Shown: positions 8,719 to 20,559 of the stretch, one piece after another
How positions within the stretch are numbered: position 1 is the first letter of the stretch
Layout of the letters: the number at the start of each line of letters is the position of its first letter
Assembly: GCF_000429265.1 (NCBI RefSeq)
Contig: NZ_KE386871.1
Span: 301,977 to 365,976 of the forward strand
Length of the DNA stretch: 64,000 nucleotides
Direction: 5' to 3'
Source of the DNA: Actinomyces gerencseriae DSM 6844
GTDB taxonomy: Bacteria; Actinomycetota; Actinomycetes; Actinomycetales; Actinomycetaceae
The notes under the pieces: generated by a model
Database searches by the model: none
The model's input: the letters and a program-made list of their open reading frames with translations, nothing else
Told to the model about the DNA's origin: nothing
Position numbers and translations under genes: made by a program

Positions 8719-10758
8719 TCAGAACCTGCTGGCCAGAACGGCGATGAGGGCGAGCACCGTTCCGGCCAGCATGTAGCCGGCGTAGGAGCGCACGTACCCG
8801 GACTCGGTGCGCCGCACGAGCCGGCCCGCTCCGGCGGTGGCCCTGGCGAGCCCCTCGACGGCGCCGTCCACGACGTAGCGATCCGAGGCGGAGGCGGCGA
8901 TGACGAGGCCCTGTCCCGGGCGCATGGCCAGTCCCTCGTTCACGGCGTCCTGATACATGTCGCGGCGCGCGGCCTCGACCAGGGCGCTGCCGGTCTGGAC
9001 GACGGTGGGCACGGCGCGGCGCACGTACATCAGCCAGGCGACGAGGACGCCGATGACGACGAGAGCGAGCGTGGCGCCCATGATGACCGCGGCCGGCAGC
9101 ACGGGCTCGCCGTGCTCGACGCGCCCCGTCACCGGCTCCAGCCAGATGGCGAAGGCGTCGTTCATGGACAGCAGCCCGCCCAGGCCGACGGAGAAGATCG
9201 ACAGGACGATGAGGGGCAGCGTCATGAGCGGGCCCGACTCATGCGGGTGGACGGCACCCTCGATGTCCCTCTCGGTGGTCCAGCGGGGGCGCCCGTGGAA
9301 GATCATGAAGAACAGGCGGGACATGTAGAAGGCGGTCAGCCCCGCCCCCAGGAGCGCGACGGAGCCGAGGATCCAGGGGCGCGCGCCCTCGCCGACGAAG
9401 GCGGCCTCGATGATCCTGTCCTTGGACCAGAACCCGGAGAAGGGCGGGATGCCGAGGATGGCGAGCCAGCCGATGCCCATGGTGATCCAGGTGGTGCGCA
9501 TCGCCCCGGCCAGGCCGCCGAAGCGGCGCATATCGACCTGGTCGCCCATGGCGTGCATGACGCTTCCGGCGCCCAGGAAGAGCTGGGCCTTGAAGAAGCC
9601 GTGGGTCAGCAGGTGGAAGATGGCGAAGGCGTAGCCGATCGGTCCCAGTCCCGCGCCCAGCATCATGTAGCCGATCTGGCTCATGGTGGAGGCCGCCAGG
9701 ACCTTCTTCATGTCGTCCTTGGCGGACCCGATGACCGCTCCGAGCACGAGGGTGATGGCGCCCACGACGGCGACGGCCAGCTGCGCGTCCGGGGCCCCCT
9801 CGAAGATCGCCCCGGAGCGCACCATGAGGTAGACGCCGGCGGTCACCATGGTGGCGGCGTGGATGAGGGCGGAGACCGGCGTGGGTCCGGCCATGGCGTC
9901 GCCCAGCCAGGCCTGGAGCGGGAACTGGGCGGACTTGCCGCAGGCGGCCAGCAGGAGGAAGAAGCCGATGGCGGTCAACTGGGCGGTGGACAGCGAACCG
10001 TCCTCGGCGGCCGGCAGCACGGAGATGAAGGAGACCGAGCGGGCCTGGGAGGAGACCATCGTCATCATGGCCAGCAGGAGGCCGACGTCGCCGACGCGGT
10101 TCATGATGAAGGCCTTCTTGGCGGCCGTCGCATTCTGCCGGCTGGTGAACCTCTCGGCCTGCGGGGCGTCGGCGTCGGCGGTGCTCCAGAAGCCGATGAG
10201 CAGGTAGGAGGCCAGGCCCACGCCCTCCCACCCGACGAACAGGACGATGTAGGAGTCGCCCAGGACCAGGGTGAGCATCGCGGCGATGAACAGGTTGAGG
10301 TAGGCGAAGAAGCGGCGGCGATCCCGATCATGGGCCATGTAGGCCACCGAGTAGACGTGGATGAGGAAGCCGACGAAGGTCACCAGCGCCACGAAGGTCA
10401 TCGAGAGCGGGTCGATGCGCAGGCCGATGCGCACAGTGAGGTCCCCGGCGCCGAACCAGCGCCACAGGTCCACGCTCATAACGCGCTCGGCGGCGGGCAG
10501 GCGGAGGATCTGCGCGAGGATCCCCAGCCCCAGGCAGGCGCTGGTCAGCGAGGCGGCCAGGCCCAGCAGGTGGCCCCAGCGGTCGGAGGCGCGTCCGGCC
10601 AGCAGGAGGACGGCGGCACCGGCCGCGGGCACGGCGATCAGCAGCCAGGCCAGGGCCGCAGCACCGGTTGCGGGCGAGACCAGGGGCGCGGGGGGGACGG
10701 CGCCGGGTCCCGCGCCGATCCCCGGGGCGCCGGCGAGCACGAGAGATGGTGCGATCAT
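8719..10758 (-). CDS. nuoL: NADH-quinone oxidoreductase subunit L
   Basis: 679 residues, the distal antiporter-like subunit with the long lateral helix expected at its C-terminus. Diagnostic segments are FLIHVYSVAYMAHDRDRRRFFAYLN, LFVGWEGVGLASYLLIGFW (conserved Glu), KSAQFPLQAWLGDAMAGPTPVSALIHAATMV and SAKDDMKKVLAASTMSQIGYM. The start ATG is 13 bases after the nuoK stop. The signal-like N-terminus (MIAPSLVLAGAPG) is followed by a Pro-rich stretch before the first helix, an actinobacterial feature that makes this copy longer than the E. coli subunit. Confidence 0.95.
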   Translation of the reverse strand: MIAPSLVLAGAPGIGAGPGAVPPAPLVSPATGAAALAWLLIAVPAAGAAVLLLAGRASDRWGHLLGLAASLTSACLGLGILAQILRLPAAERVMSVDLWRWFGAGDLTVRIGLRIDPLSMTFVALVTFVGFLIHVYSVAYMAHDRDRRRFFAYLNLFIAAMLTLVLGDSYIVLFVGWEGVGLASYLLIGFWSTADADAPQAERFTSRQNATAAKKAFIMNRVGDVGLLLAMMTMVSSQARSVSFISVLPAAEDGSLSTAQLTAIGFFLLLAACGKSAQFPLQAWLGDAMAGPTPVSALIHAATMVTAGVYLMVRSGAIFEGAPDAQLAVAVVGAITLVLGAVIGSAKDDMKKVLAASTMSQIGYMMLGAGLGPIGYAFAIFHLLTHGFFKAQLFLGAGSVMHAMGDQVDMRRFGGLAGAMRTTWITMGIGWLAILGIPPFSGFWSKDRIIEAAFVGEGARPWILGSVALLGAGLTAFYMSRLFFMIFHGRPRWTTERDIEGAVHPHESGPLMTLPLIVLSIFSVGLGGLLSMNDAFAIWLEPVTGRVEHGEPVLPAAVIMGATLALVVIGVLVAWLMYVRRAVPTVVQTGSALVEAARRDMYQDAVNEGLAMRPGQGLVIAASASDRYVVDGAVEGLARATAGAGRLVRRTESGYVRSYAGYMLAGTVLALIAVLASRF

Positions 10759-10771
10759 GGGCGGCGATCCC

Positions 10772-11077
10772 TCAGTTCTTGAGCAGGTTCTCGTCGTCGA
10801 CCGACGTGGACCTGCGGGTGCGGAAGATGGACACGATGATGCTCAGGCCCACGACCACCTCGGCGGCCGCGACGACCATGACGAAGAAGGCGAAGATCTG
10901 ACCGGTGAGGTCGCCGCGGATGCGGGAGAAGGTCACCAGGACCAGGTTGACGGCGTTGAGCATGAGTTCCACGCCCATCAGCTCGATGATGGCGTTGCGG
11001 CGCAGGAGCACCGTGAGCGCCCCGAGGCTGAAGAGCACCCCGGCGAGCACGATGTAGGCGGTGACGGGGACGGTCAC
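10772..11077 (-). CDS. nuoK: NADH-quinone oxidoreductase subunit K
   Basis: 101 residues with three transmembrane helices, typical for NuoK. Conserved Glu residues lie in helix 2 ([17 protein letters not shown]) and helix 3 ([13 protein letters not shown]). The start is a GTG at 11077-11075 overlapping the nuoJ stop as GTGA; the longer frame upstream is only the nuoJ shadow. The tail [14 protein letters not shown] is hydrophilic. It acts in the proton-translocating membrane arm next to NuoJ and NuoN. Confidence 0.95.
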   Translation of the reverse strand: MTVPVTAYIVLAGVLFSLGALTVLLRRNAIIELMGVELMLNAVNLVLVTFSRIRGDLTGQIFAFFVMVVAAAEVVVGLSIIVSIFRTRRSTSVDDENLLKN

Positions 11078-12108
11078 TTCTGCTCCTCCTCGTGCGCCTT
11101 CTTCTCGGAGTCGTCGTCGGGCCGGTCGGAGTCGTCGTCGGGCCGGCTCCCGGGCCGCGCCGCGACCGGCTTCGCGACGGGCTGGGCGACGACCGGGGCG
11201 GCCGCGCCGGGCATGGCCTCCATGCCGGAGCGCCCCACGACGGCGTCCTCGCGAGCGGCGATGGTGCCGGCGCGCTGGGCGGCCCCCGTCTCCGGGGAGA
11301 CCTCGGACAGCTCCAGACCCTGGTCCCGGACGCGCAGCACGCGCGGGATCGACTCCTCCAGGGCCTCGCCGTCGGCGCCCAGCGCCGGTGCGGCGGCGGC
11401 GTTGGTGGCGGCGTAGACGCCGGGCATGGGCTTCTGACCGGGGTGGGCGCCCGTCTCGGCGAAGGCGCGCATCCTGGCCCTCATCCGGAGGCGCTGGGTC
11501 ATGCGGGGACGGATGCGCTGGCGGTGGGTCAGCGTCAGGGCGCCGACGGCGGCGATGATGAGCAGGACGCCGGTCAGCTCCATGATGACGACGTGGTCGC
11601 CGAACAGCACGAGGGCGAGAGCGGAGGGCTCGGAGGGATTCGCGAGGACCCCTCCGCCCTCGTCGGTCGCGATCGGGAGGACGGAGCGCCACACGACGGC
11701 GGCCAGGATGACGGCCAGTCCCGCGCCCAGGGCGGCCACCGCCCAGGTGACGGCGGGCGGGCCGGTGCCGGCCATCGGCTCCTCGCCGCCGACGCCGACC
11801 ATCATGATGACGAACAGGACGAGTGTCATGACGGCGCCCGTGTAGACGACGATCTGGGTGATGCCCAGGAAGGGCGCCTCGCTCGTGATGTAGAGGACCG
11901 CCAGGCAGATCATGATGCCGATCATGTTGGCGGCGGCGGACACCGCGCGCTTGGCGGTGAGCAGCCCCAGGCCGCAGGTCACGGCGATCAGGGCGACGAC
12001 TGCGAAGAGGATCGTCTCCCCGACGGAGAGGGCGCCATCCGCGGTCAGGGTCGCGGGCAGCAGCTCGGTCGAGGCCGGCGGCACCGGCAGCGCGGTCGCG
12101 GAGATCAT
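11074..12108 (-). CDS. nuoJ: NADH-quinone oxidoreductase subunit J with long C-terminal tail
   Basis: 344 residues. About residues 25-200 are the five-helix NuoJ domain ([26 protein letters not shown] is diagnostic). The remaining 140 or so residues are an unusual hydrophilic extension: a basic stretch ([20 protein letters not shown]), an Ala/Pro-rich section, and an acidic repeated end ([23 protein letters not shown], here split over two RPDDDS units). The family is usually 165-280 residues long. The ATG overlaps the nuoI stop as ATGA, and the 3' end overlaps nuoK. The tail should be cytoplasmic; its role is unknown. Confidence 0.93.
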   Translation of the reverse strand: MISATALPVPPASTELLPATLTADGALSVGETILFAVVALIAVTCGLGLLTAKRAVSAAANMIGIMICLAVLYITSEAPFLGITQIVVYTGAVMTLVLFVIMMVGVGGEEPMAGTGPPAVTWAVAALGAGLAVILAAVVWRSVLPIATDEGGGVLANPSEPSALALVLFGDHVVIMELTGVLLIIAAVGALTLTHRQRIRPRMTQRLRMRARMRAFAETGAHPGQKPMPGVYAATNAAAAPALGADGEALEESIPRVLRVRDQGLELSEVSPETGAAQRAGTIAAREDAVVGRSGMEAMPGAAAPVVAQPVAKPVAARPGSRPDDDSDRPDDDSEKKAHEEEQK

Positions 12109-12815
12109 GAGTGCACCGCCTCCTCGAGGGTGCTCGGGACGGGAGCCGGCCGCGCGGACGCCAGGGTCGGGTCCTCGGGCCGGCGGGCGCGGACCCAGTC
12201 GACCTGCGCCTGGGTGACGCCGGTGACCTCGCCCCGGTAGTAGTCGCCGTCCTCGGTCCCCTCGACCATGGGGTGAGGGGTCTCCAGCGCGCCGTCGGGC
12301 ACGGGGGCGAGCAGGTCCTGCTTCTCGTAGATCAGGCCGGTGCGGGTCGGCCCGACCAGCTCGTCGATCTCATGGGTCATGGTCAGGGCCCGCGTGGGGC
12401 AGGCCTCGATGCACATGCCGCAGAAGATGCAGCGCAGGTAGTTGATCTGGTAGACGCGGCCGTAGCGCTCGCCGGGGGAGTACTGGGCCCCCGGGGTGTT
12501 CGAGGCCGCCTCGACGTAGATGGCGTCCGCCGGGCAGGCCCAGGCGCACAGCTCGCAGCCGATGCACTTCTCCAAGCCGTCGTCGTAGCGGTTGAGCTGA
12601 TGGCGCCCGTGGTAGCGCGGCATGAGGACCGGCGCCTCGAAGGGGTACAGCTCGGTGACGGTGGGCCGGAACATCGAGGAGATGGTCACGCCGTAGCCGG
12701 CGACGGGCGCGAAGAAGCGTCCCACGGGGCCGGGAGGGTCGCGCAGCCACTGGTCGTGGTCCGTGCTCGGCCGCTCTTCCGGGATGCGGGAGGCGTCGGA
12801 GGTCTGGTCAGTCAT
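12105..12815 (-). CDS. nuoI: NADH-quinone oxidoreductase subunit I (two 4Fe-4S clusters)
   Basis: 236 residues, a ferredoxin-like subunit carrying clusters N6a and N6b on the electron path to quinone. Both CxxCxxCxxxCP motifs are intact: [12 protein letters not shown] and [13 protein letters not shown] chose the ATG at 12815, which overlaps the end of nuoH by 8 bases and gives [10 protein letters not shown]; the longer frame upstream lies inside nuoH and lacks family similarity. The C-terminal 50 residues ([20 protein letters not shown]) are a hydrophilic extension. Confidence 0.95.
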   Translation of the reverse strand: MTDQTSDASRIPEERPSTDHDQWLRDPPGPVGRFFAPVAGYGVTISSMFRPTVTELYPFEAPVLMPRYHGRHQLNRYDDGLEKCIGCELCAWACPADAIYVEAASNTPGAQYSPGERYGRVYQINYLRCIFCGMCIEACPTRALTMTHEIDELVGPTRTGLIYEKQDLLAPVPDGALETPHPMVEGTEDGDYYRGEVTGVTQAQVDWVRARRPEDPTLASARPAPVPSTLEEAVHS

Positions 12816-14301
12816 CGTTTCCCTCCTGGACGATGTCGCCGGAGTCGGGGGTGGCCCGGGCGCCGCCCGCCGCGAAGCCGGCGGTATCGACGGCACCGAC
12901 GCCGACGGGGAGCGCCGCGGGGCCGGCCGCGTCGATGCGGGCGGGCGACTCCGCCCGCTGGGCGCGGCGCACGCGCGGGGAGACGGGCAGCTGCTGGCCG
13001 GGCAGCGGAGGGACGGGGTAGCCGTCCGCGAAGGCGTCGAGCTCCTCCCCCGGCGCGGTCACGCCGTCGCCCTCGGGACCGGGCTCGTCCTGCTCCTCGG
13101 GCAGGAGGAGGAACACGAGCAGGGCCACCACGAAGACGACCGCCAGGATGATGAGCAGCGCGCGGGACGAGCCGCTGAAGAAGGTGCGGTAGCCCTGGAG
13201 GACGGCCACCAGGACGAACCAGGCCAGCGAGACGGGGATGAGGAACTTCCACCCCAGCTTCATGAAGTGGTCGTAGCGGATGCGCACCAGGGTGCCGCGG
13301 GTCCAGATCATGAAGAACATGACGAGCCAGACCTTGGCGACGAACCACAGCACGGGCCACCAGCCGGAGTTGGCCCCCTCCCAGAAGCTCGCCACGATGA
13401 AGGAGCGCCAGCCGCCCAGGAACAGGGTGACGCACACGGCCGAGACGTTGAACATGTTGATGTACTCGGCCAGGAAGTACCAGGCGAACTTCATGGAGGA
13501 GTACTCGACCATATGCCCCGCGACGAGCTCGCCCTCGGCCTCGGGCAGGTCGAAGGGCAGGCGGTTGACCTCGCCGACCATGGACACGACGTAGATGAGG
13601 AAGCTCGGCACCATTGCCAGGCCCCACCACATGCGCTGCTGGGCCCCGACGATGCCGGAGGTCGACATGGTGCCCGAGGCGAGGAAGACCGTGAGGATCG
13701 CCAGGCTCATGCTCAGCTCGTAGGAGATGACCTGAGCGGCGGAGCGCACGGCGCCGAAGAGCGGGTAGGTCGAGTGGGTCGACCAGCCGCCCAGGATGAT
13801 GCCGTAGACGCCGAAGGCGGTGATCGCCAGGATGTAGAGGACCGCGACCGGGAAGTCGGTCAGCTGCAGCGGCGTGGAGTGCCCGAGGACGGAGACCTGC
13901 GGCCCGAAGGGGATGACGGCGTAGACCATGAAGGCGCTGAACGCCGCGATGACCGGGGCGAGGATGTAGATGAGCCTCTCGGCCCCTCCCAGCCAGAAGT
14001 CCTCCTTCATGATGAGCTTGGCCGCGTCCGCGACGGCCTGGAGGAAGCCGAAGGGGCCGTTGACGTTGGGGCCGGGGCGCGTCTGCATGCGCGCCAGTCC
14101 GCGGCGCTCCACCCACAGCGCGAGGATGACGCTGACGATGAGGAAGGCGACGACGAAGACCGCCTTGAGGAGCGTGAGCCACCAGGTCTCGGCGGAGAAG
14201 TCGGCGATCACGCCGCCCTCGGCGTCCGCGGGAGTCATGGGGATCGCGGAAGACGCGGGAGCCGCGGAAGACGCGGAAATCATGGGAATCGCAATGCTCA
14301 C
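12808..14301 (-). CDS. nuoH: NADH-quinone oxidoreductase subunit H with extended C-terminus
   Basis: 497 residues. NuoH forms the quinone chamber at the junction of both arms. Conserved blocks are [41 protein letters not shown] and [25 protein letters not shown]. The start is the GTG at 14301-14299, which overlaps the nuoG stop as GTGA; the longer open frame lies within nuoG. The membrane domain ends near residue 385. Another 110 or so residues form a Pro/Ala/Asp-rich hydrophilic tail ([20 protein letters not shown]) not found in the usual 330-430 residue subunit. Confidence 0.95.
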   Translation of the reverse strand: MSIAIPMISASSAAPASSAIPMTPADAEGGVIADFSAETWWLTLLKAVFVVAFLIVSVILALWVERRGLARMQTRPGPNVNGPFGFLQAVADAAKLIMKEDFWLGGAERLIYILAPVIAAFSAFMVYAVIPFGPQVSVLGHSTPLQLTDFPVAVLYILAITAFGVYGIILGGWSTHSTYPLFGAVRSAAQVISYELSMSLAILTVFLASGTMSTSGIVGAQQRMWWGLAMVPSFLIYVVSMVGEVNRLPFDLPEAEGELVAGHMVEYSSMKFAWYFLAEYINMFNVSAVCVTLFLGGWRSFIVASFWEGANSGWWPVLWFVAKVWLVMFFMIWTRGTLVRIRYDHFMKLGWKFLIPVSLAWFVLVAVLQGYRTFFSGSSRALLIILAVVFVVALLVFLLLPEEQDEPGPEGDGVTAPGEELDAFADGYPVPPLPGQQLPVSPRVRRAQRAESPARIDAAGPAALPVGVGAVDTAGFAAGGARATPDSGDIVQEGNDD

Positions 14302-17075
14302 CGGGTCGCCTCCGTTCTGATCGGGGTGCCCGCCGGCGTGCTGGGCAGGATGTCGGTGGGAGTCGGGGAGAGCCGGACGCGGGAGCCGTGGGAGGCGCCG
14401 AGCGCCTGACGGATCGTGGAGCCGGGCGAGCACTCCGGCAACCAGACGGTGCCCGGGGCGACCCGGCCCGCGATCACGGCCGGCAGCGTGACGGCGCCCA
14501 CCGCGGTGGCGACATCGACGCTCTCCCCGCCGCGCAGGCCCAGCCGGTCGGCGAGATCCGCGGCGACACGGGCGACCGGGCGCAGGGCGGTGGCGGCGAG
14601 GAAGGCGTCCCCGTCCTGAAGCCGGCCGGCGTCGAGCATGGGCTTGTGGGTGGCCAGGACGGCGTCCAGGCCGGTCGCGGTCGAGAGGCCCGACCGGCGC
14701 GCGGAGGTGGCCGGCTCGGCGGCGGGCGGCTCGATGAAGACGACGCCGCCCCGCTCCCCCCTCCACAGGCCGAGCTCGGCGAGCTGGGCGTGGAGGGTCT
14801 CGAGGTCATCGACGTCGAGGTCGTCGCCCATCTCGGCGGCGAGCATCGCCAGGACCTGGCGATCGGTGCGGGCGCGCGAGACATGGGCCTGACCGAAGGG
14901 GCGCACGCGCCCCTCCCAGTTGACGAAGGTGCCGTTCTTCTCCTCGGCGGGGGCGACCGGCAGGACGACGTCGGCGTGCTCGCTGACCTCCGAGCGGCGC
15001 ACCTCGAGCTGGACGGTGAAGCCGGAGGCGGCGAGCGCCGCCCTGGCCAGGCCCGGGTCCGGGAAGTCGCGCAGGTCGATGCCGCCCGCCACCAGGCCGC
15101 CGAGGCCGCCATCGACCAGGTCGGTCAGGATCCGGGTCGCGTTGCGCCCGGGCGCGTCGGGCAGGGGCGCGTGGGCGTGGATCCCGGCGGGGTCGATGCC
15201 CCAGGCGTCCTGGACCTCGCGGCGGGCCGCGGCGTCGGCGACGGGACGGCCGCCGGGCAGGAGGAAGGGCAGGAGCCCCGCCTCGATGCCGCCGCGCTCG
15301 CCGGCGCGGCGCGGCACCCATGCCAGGCGGGCCCCGGTGGCCGTGGCGAGGGTGTCGACGGTCGTGAGCAGGCCCGGGACGGCGGCGGCGCGCTCTCCCA
15401 CGAGGATGGCGGCGCCCTCGGCCTTGAGGGCCTCGACGACGTCGGGGTGGGTCTGCGAGAGCAGGGCGATGGCCCGCGCCTCCTGGCCGGGAACGGTCAG
15501 GACGGTGGTGGCGCTGAGCTTGCGCGAGCCGTTGGTGATCAGCGGGGCGATCGTGGCCACGCGGACGCCGCCGGCGCGCACCCCCTTGCGCAGGCGCAGG
15601 AAGAGCGAGCCGCACTCGTCCTCGGGCTCGAGGGCGACCAGGAGGACCTGCCCGGCCCGCTCCAGCGAGGAGTACGTCACGGCGCCCAGTCCCGTTCCGG
15701 CGACCCGGGAGGCGAGGAAGAGGTCCTCCTCCTCGCAGTGGTCGCGCACGCGCTGGTCGATGTCGTTGGTGCCCAGCACCTGGCGGGCGAAGCGGGACCA
15801 GGCCCAGCCGTCCTCCAGGGTGGTGCGGGCCCCGGGCAGCAGGGCGACGCCGCCGGCGTCCCTCGCCGCGGCCAGGCCCCGGGCGGCGACGTCGAGCGCG
15901 TCGGACCAGGAGGTGCCCGTCAGCAGACCGGTCTCCTCGTCGCGCACGAGCGGAACGCGCAGACGGTCGGGCTGGGCGGACCAGGCGAAGCCGAAGCGGT
16001 CCTTGTCGGTGATCCACTCCTCGTTGACCTCGGGGTCGTTGCCCGCCAGGCGGCGCAGCACGACGCCGCGGCGCATATCGACGCGGATGGCGGAGCCGGA
16101 GGCGTCGTGCTCGGTGACCGACTCGGTGGACACCAGGTCCATGGGGCGGGCCCGGAAGCGGTAGCGGGCGCTGGTCAGGGCCCCGACGGGGCAGATCTGG
16201 ATGATGTTGCCCGAGAAGTAGGAGGCGAAGGGGCGGCCCGAGACGTCGAGGTCCTCGCGGCCCGCCAGGTCCCCGGGCCCGTGGACGGAGCCGTCGATGA
16301 CGCCGGGACCACCGCCCGGCCCGGCCAGGTCGGACTCGGGGGCGAGGTAGGCCTCGCCCCGGATGGTCTCGGTGGTCACGCCGGCCACGCCCTCCGGGTC
16401 GAAGAAGTCCAGGACGGTGGAGTCGTAGCGGCCGATCTGCTCGGAGTACAGGCCCCCGGTGACCTCGCCGCCGACGTGGCCGGCGCCGCGCCCCTGCAGC
16501 GCGATGAAGGGGTCGCCAGCGATCTGGTCGACGAAGCGCACGCAGCGCTGGCACAGGATGCAGCGGTCGCGGTCGAGCAGGATGTTGCTGGTCAGGCGCA
16601 GGGGCTTGGGGAAGGTGCGCTTGACGTCGGTGAAGCGGGTGGCGGACTGGGCGCCCGAGGCCATGAGCTCCAGGGCCTGGTTCTGCAGAGGGCACTCGCC
16701 GCCCTTGTCGCACACCGGGCAGTCCAGGGGGTGGTTGATGAGGAGGAACTCCATGGTCCCGGCCTGCGCCCCGGCGGCGACCTCGCTGGTGGCCTGGGTG
16801 GAGATCTCCATGCCCTCCATGGCGGTCATGGCGCACGAGGGCTGGGGCTTGGGCATGGGGCGGACCACGCCGTCGCGGCCGGGCATGGCCACGTCCACCA
16901 GGCACTGGCGGCAGTTCGCCGACGGCGCGAGCAGCGGGTGGTCGCAGAAGCGCGGGATGCGCACGCCGATCTTCTCGGCGGCGCGGATGAGGAGCGTGCC
17001 CTTGGCGACCTCGACGGGGACGCCGTCGATCGTCATGTGGACCATGTCGGTCATGTCGGTGGCCGTGTCAGTCAT
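14298..17075 (-). CDS. nuoG: NADH-quinone oxidoreductase subunit G
   Basis: 925 residues, the large iron-sulfur subunit of the peripheral arm. The N-terminal 2Fe-2S ferredoxin domain is complete (CDHPLLAPSANCRQC and the later PSCAMTA). Next come the cluster ligands in HPLDCPVCDKGGECPLQ and the 4Fe-4S sites CILCQRC and ICPVGAL. The C-terminal two thirds is a molybdopterin-oxidoreductase-like domain without an obvious catalytic Cys/SeCys, as is normal for NuoG; the DVVLPVAPAEEKNGTFVNWEGR block is recognisable. The ATG is 3 bases after the nuoF stop. The last codons overlap the nuoH start. Confidence 0.95.
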   Translation of the reverse strand: MTDTATDMTDMVHMTIDGVPVEVAKGTLLIRAAEKIGVRIPRFCDHPLLAPSANCRQCLVDVAMPGRDGVVRPMPKPQPSCAMTAMEGMEISTQATSEVAAGAQAGTMEFLLINHPLDCPVCDKGGECPLQNQALELMASGAQSATRFTDVKRTFPKPLRLTSNILLDRDRCILCQRCVRFVDQIAGDPFIALQGRGAGHVGGEVTGGLYSEQIGRYDSTVLDFFDPEGVAGVTTETIRGEAYLAPESDLAGPGGGPGVIDGSVHGPGDLAGREDLDVSGRPFASYFSGNIIQICPVGALTSARYRFRARPMDLVSTESVTEHDASGSAIRVDMRRGVVLRRLAGNDPEVNEEWITDKDRFGFAWSAQPDRLRVPLVRDEETGLLTGTSWSDALDVAARGLAAARDAGGVALLPGARTTLEDGWAWSRFARQVLGTNDIDQRVRDHCEEEDLFLASRVAGTGLGAVTYSSLERAGQVLLVALEPEDECGSLFLRLRKGVRAGGVRVATIAPLITNGSRKLSATTVLTVPGQEARAIALLSQTHPDVVEALKAEGAAILVGERAAAVPGLLTTVDTLATATGARLAWVPRRAGERGGIEAGLLPFLLPGGRPVADAAARREVQDAWGIDPAGIHAHAPLPDAPGRNATRILTDLVDGGLGGLVAGGIDLRDFPDPGLARAALAASGFTVQLEVRRSEVSEHADVVLPVAPAEEKNGTFVNWEGRVRPFGQAHVSRARTDRQVLAMLAAEMGDDLDVDDLETLHAQLAELGLWRGERGGVVFIEPPAAEPATSARRSGLSTATGLDAVLATHKPMLDAGRLQDGDAFLAATALRPVARVAADLADRLGLRGGESVDVATAVGAVTLPAVIAGRVAPGTVWLPECSPGSTIRQALGASHGSRVRLSPTPTDILPSTPAGTPIRTEATR

Positions 17076-17078
17076 GTC

Positions 17079-18434
17079 TCACCGTGCGCTTTCAACGATT
17101 GCCGAGGCCTCATAGGGGAGGAGCTCGCGGGCCGCGGAGGTGTACCCGGCCTCGAACTCGGCGCGGAACCGCTTGATGCCGGACAGGACCGGGACGGCGG
17201 AGGCGTCGCCGAGGGCGCAGAAGGAGCGGCCGGCGATGTTGGAGGCGATGGACTCCAGCTTCTCGACGTCCCCGGGCAGGCCCCGCCCGGCCTCCAGGCG
17301 CAGCATGATCTGGCGCATCCAGTAGGTGCCCTCGCGGCAGGGGGTGCACTTGCCGCAGGACTCGTGCTGGTAGAACTCGGTCCAGCGGGCGACGACGCGC
17401 ACGACGGAGACCGTCTCGTCGAAGACCTGGAGGGCGCGGGTGCCCAGCATGGAGCCGGCCGCCCCGACCGACTCGTAGTCCAGGGGGACATCGAGCTCCT
17501 CGGGCCCGAAGATCGGGGTGGAGGATCCGCCCGGGACCCAGAACTTGAGCCTGTGCCCGGCCCGGACGCCGCCGGCGAGATCGATGAGCTCCCCCATCGT
17601 GATGCCGAAGGGCGCCTCGAACTGGCCGGGGTGGGCCACGTGACCGGAGACGGAGAAGATGCCGTGGCCCTTGGAGCGCTCGGTGCCCATGGACGAGTAC
17701 CACTCGGGTCCGCGGGAGAGGATCCCCGGCAGGGAGGCGATGGTCTCGACGTTGTTGATGACCGTCGGGCGCGCGTACAGGCCCTGGACCGCCGGGAAGG
17801 GGGGCTTGAGGCGCGGGTGGCCGCGGCGGCCCTCGAGGGAGTCGAGCAGCGCGGTCTCCTCGCCGCAGATGTAGGCGCCGGCGCCGGCGTGCGCGGTGAT
17901 GGTCAGCGGCCGGGAGCCGTCCAGGCCGAAGCCGGTGTCCAGCAGCCCCGACTGCTCGGCCTCGGCGACGGCGTGGAGCAGGCGGCGGTAGACGTGGGCG
18001 ACCTCGCCGCGCAGGTAGACGAAGGCGTGGTCGCAGCCGATGGCGCGCGAGCAGATGGCCACGCCCTCGATGAGGGCCTGCGGGTTGGCCATGATGGTGG
18101 GGATGTCCTTGCACGTGCCCGGCTCGGACTCGTCGGCGTTGACGACGAGGTAGCGGGCCCCGCCGTCGGGGGCGGGCAGGAAGGACCACTTCAGCCCTGT
18201 GGGGAAGCCCGCGCCGCCGCGACCGCGCAGGTTGGAGGCCTTGACCAGATCGACGAGCTCCTCCTGGCTCATGGTCCTGGCCCGCTCCAGCCCTCGGTAG
18301 CCGCCGTTGGCCCGGTAGGTCCTCAGGGTCCAGGAGCGGTCCTTGTCCCACATGTCGGTGATGGCCGGGGTGAGGGTCCCCGGTGCGGTGAAGACCGGAC
18401 CGGCCGGCCGGCCGCCGCTCGCGCCGCCGCTCAC
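17079..18434 (-). CDS. nuoF: NADH-quinone oxidoreductase subunit F (NADH/FMN binding)
   Basis: 451 residues. This is the electron-input subunit: it binds NADH and FMN and carries a 4Fe-4S cluster. The Gly-rich NADH/FMN segment GRGGAGFPTGLKWSF is followed by NADESEPGTCKD, GAGAYICGEETALLDSLEGRRG, and the cluster motif CGKCTPCREG. The start is the GTG at 18434-18432, overlapping the nuoE stop as GTGA; the long frame upstream is a shadow of nuoE. The first 20 residues (SGGASGGRPAGPVFT) are a Gly/Ala-rich extension. Confidence 0.95.
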   Translation of the reverse strand: MSGGASGGRPAGPVFTAPGTLTPAITDMWDKDRSWTLRTYRANGGYRGLERARTMSQEELVDLVKASNLRGRGGAGFPTGLKWSFLPAPDGGARYLVVNADESEPGTCKDIPTIMANPQALIEGVAICSRAIGCDHAFVYLRGEVAHVYRRLLHAVAEAEQSGLLDTGFGLDGSRPLTITAHAGAGAYICGEETALLDSLEGRRGHPRLKPPFPAVQGLYARPTVINNVETIASLPGILSRGPEWYSSMGTERSKGHGIFSVSGHVAHPGQFEAPFGITMGELIDLAGGVRAGHRLKFWVPGGSSTPIFGPEELDVPLDYESVGAAGSMLGTRALQVFDETVSVVRVVARWTEFYQHESCGKCTPCREGTYWMRQIMLRLEAGRGLPGDVEKLESIASNIAGRSFCALGDASAVPVLSGIKRFRAEFEAGYTSAARELLPYEASAIVESAR

Positions 18435-19149
18435 TTGGTCTCCTCCCCCGGGACCGTCCAGCCCCTCTCGCGGGCGATGCGCAGGCCCAGCAGGCTCGCC
18501 TCGCCCGCGCCGACGCCCTCGTCGGCGCGCCCGTCCTCGAAGCCGGCCAGGAGGCGCTCGTTCTCGCGGAAGGTCGGCAGGGTCTCGGGGCCGCGGGTGG
18601 GGACGACGTCCTCGCCGCGCTCCAGGCGCGAGACCAGCTCGACGGCGGAGGCCGGGGTCTGGTTGTCGAAGAACTCCCAGTTGACCATGACGACCGGGGC
18701 GTAGTCGCAGCCGGCGTTGCACTCCACGCGCTCCAGGCTGATGCGGCCGTCCTCGCTGGTCTCGTCGTTGCCCAGGCCCGTGTGCTCGCTCACGGCCCGC
18801 CAGACCTCGTCGCCGCCCATGACGGCGCACAGGGCGTTGGTGCACACGCCGACGTGGTACTCCCCGGCCGGGTGGCGGTGGAACTGGCTGTAGAAGGTGG
18901 CGACGGCGGAGACCTCGGATCGCGTCAGGCCCAGCGCCTCGGCGCACAGCGCGATGCCGCGCGGGGAGACGTAGCCGTCGATGCTCTGGACCAGGTGCAG
19001 CATCGGGATCAGGGCGCTGCGCTCCTGACCCGCGGGGTAGCGGGACTTGATCTGCTCGATCTCGACGCCGACGCGAGCCCCCAGATCGGCTTCGTAGCCG
19101 GCGGCCTCGTAACCGGCGGCGGTCGTGCGGGCGTTCTCGGTGGTGCTCA

Positions 19150-19150
<1 letters not shown>
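18431..19150 (-). CDS. nuoE: NADH-quinone oxidoreductase subunit E (2Fe-2S)
   Basis: 239 residues, a thioredoxin-fold 2Fe-2S subunit that pairs with NuoF. The four ligands are present in CTNALC and CNAGC. The N-terminal helical bundle (IEQIKSRYPAGQERSALIPMLHLVQ) precedes the cluster domain. The C-terminal 55 residues (RGPETLPTFRENERLLAGFEDG) are an extension common in actinobacterial NuoE. The ATG shares one base with the nuoD stop (TGATG), so translation is probably by re-initiation. Confidence 0.95.

Positions 19151-20558
<1,408 letters not shown>

Positions 20559-20559
<1 letters not shown>

Noticed and set aside
9112..10782. Plus-strand frame opposite nuoL
   Set aside because: Antisense shadow of a conserved gene, low complexity, no domain.
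12816..12896. N-terminal extension of nuoI
   Set aside because: Lies within the end of nuoH and is not family-like; the ATG at 12815 fits better.
14388..18704. Plus-strand open frame of more than 1,400 codons opposite nuoG-nuoF
   Set aside because: It mirrors conserved nuo genes, has a Gly/Asp/Arg/His composition typical of the antisense frame in high-GC DNA, and no ribosome site or domain.
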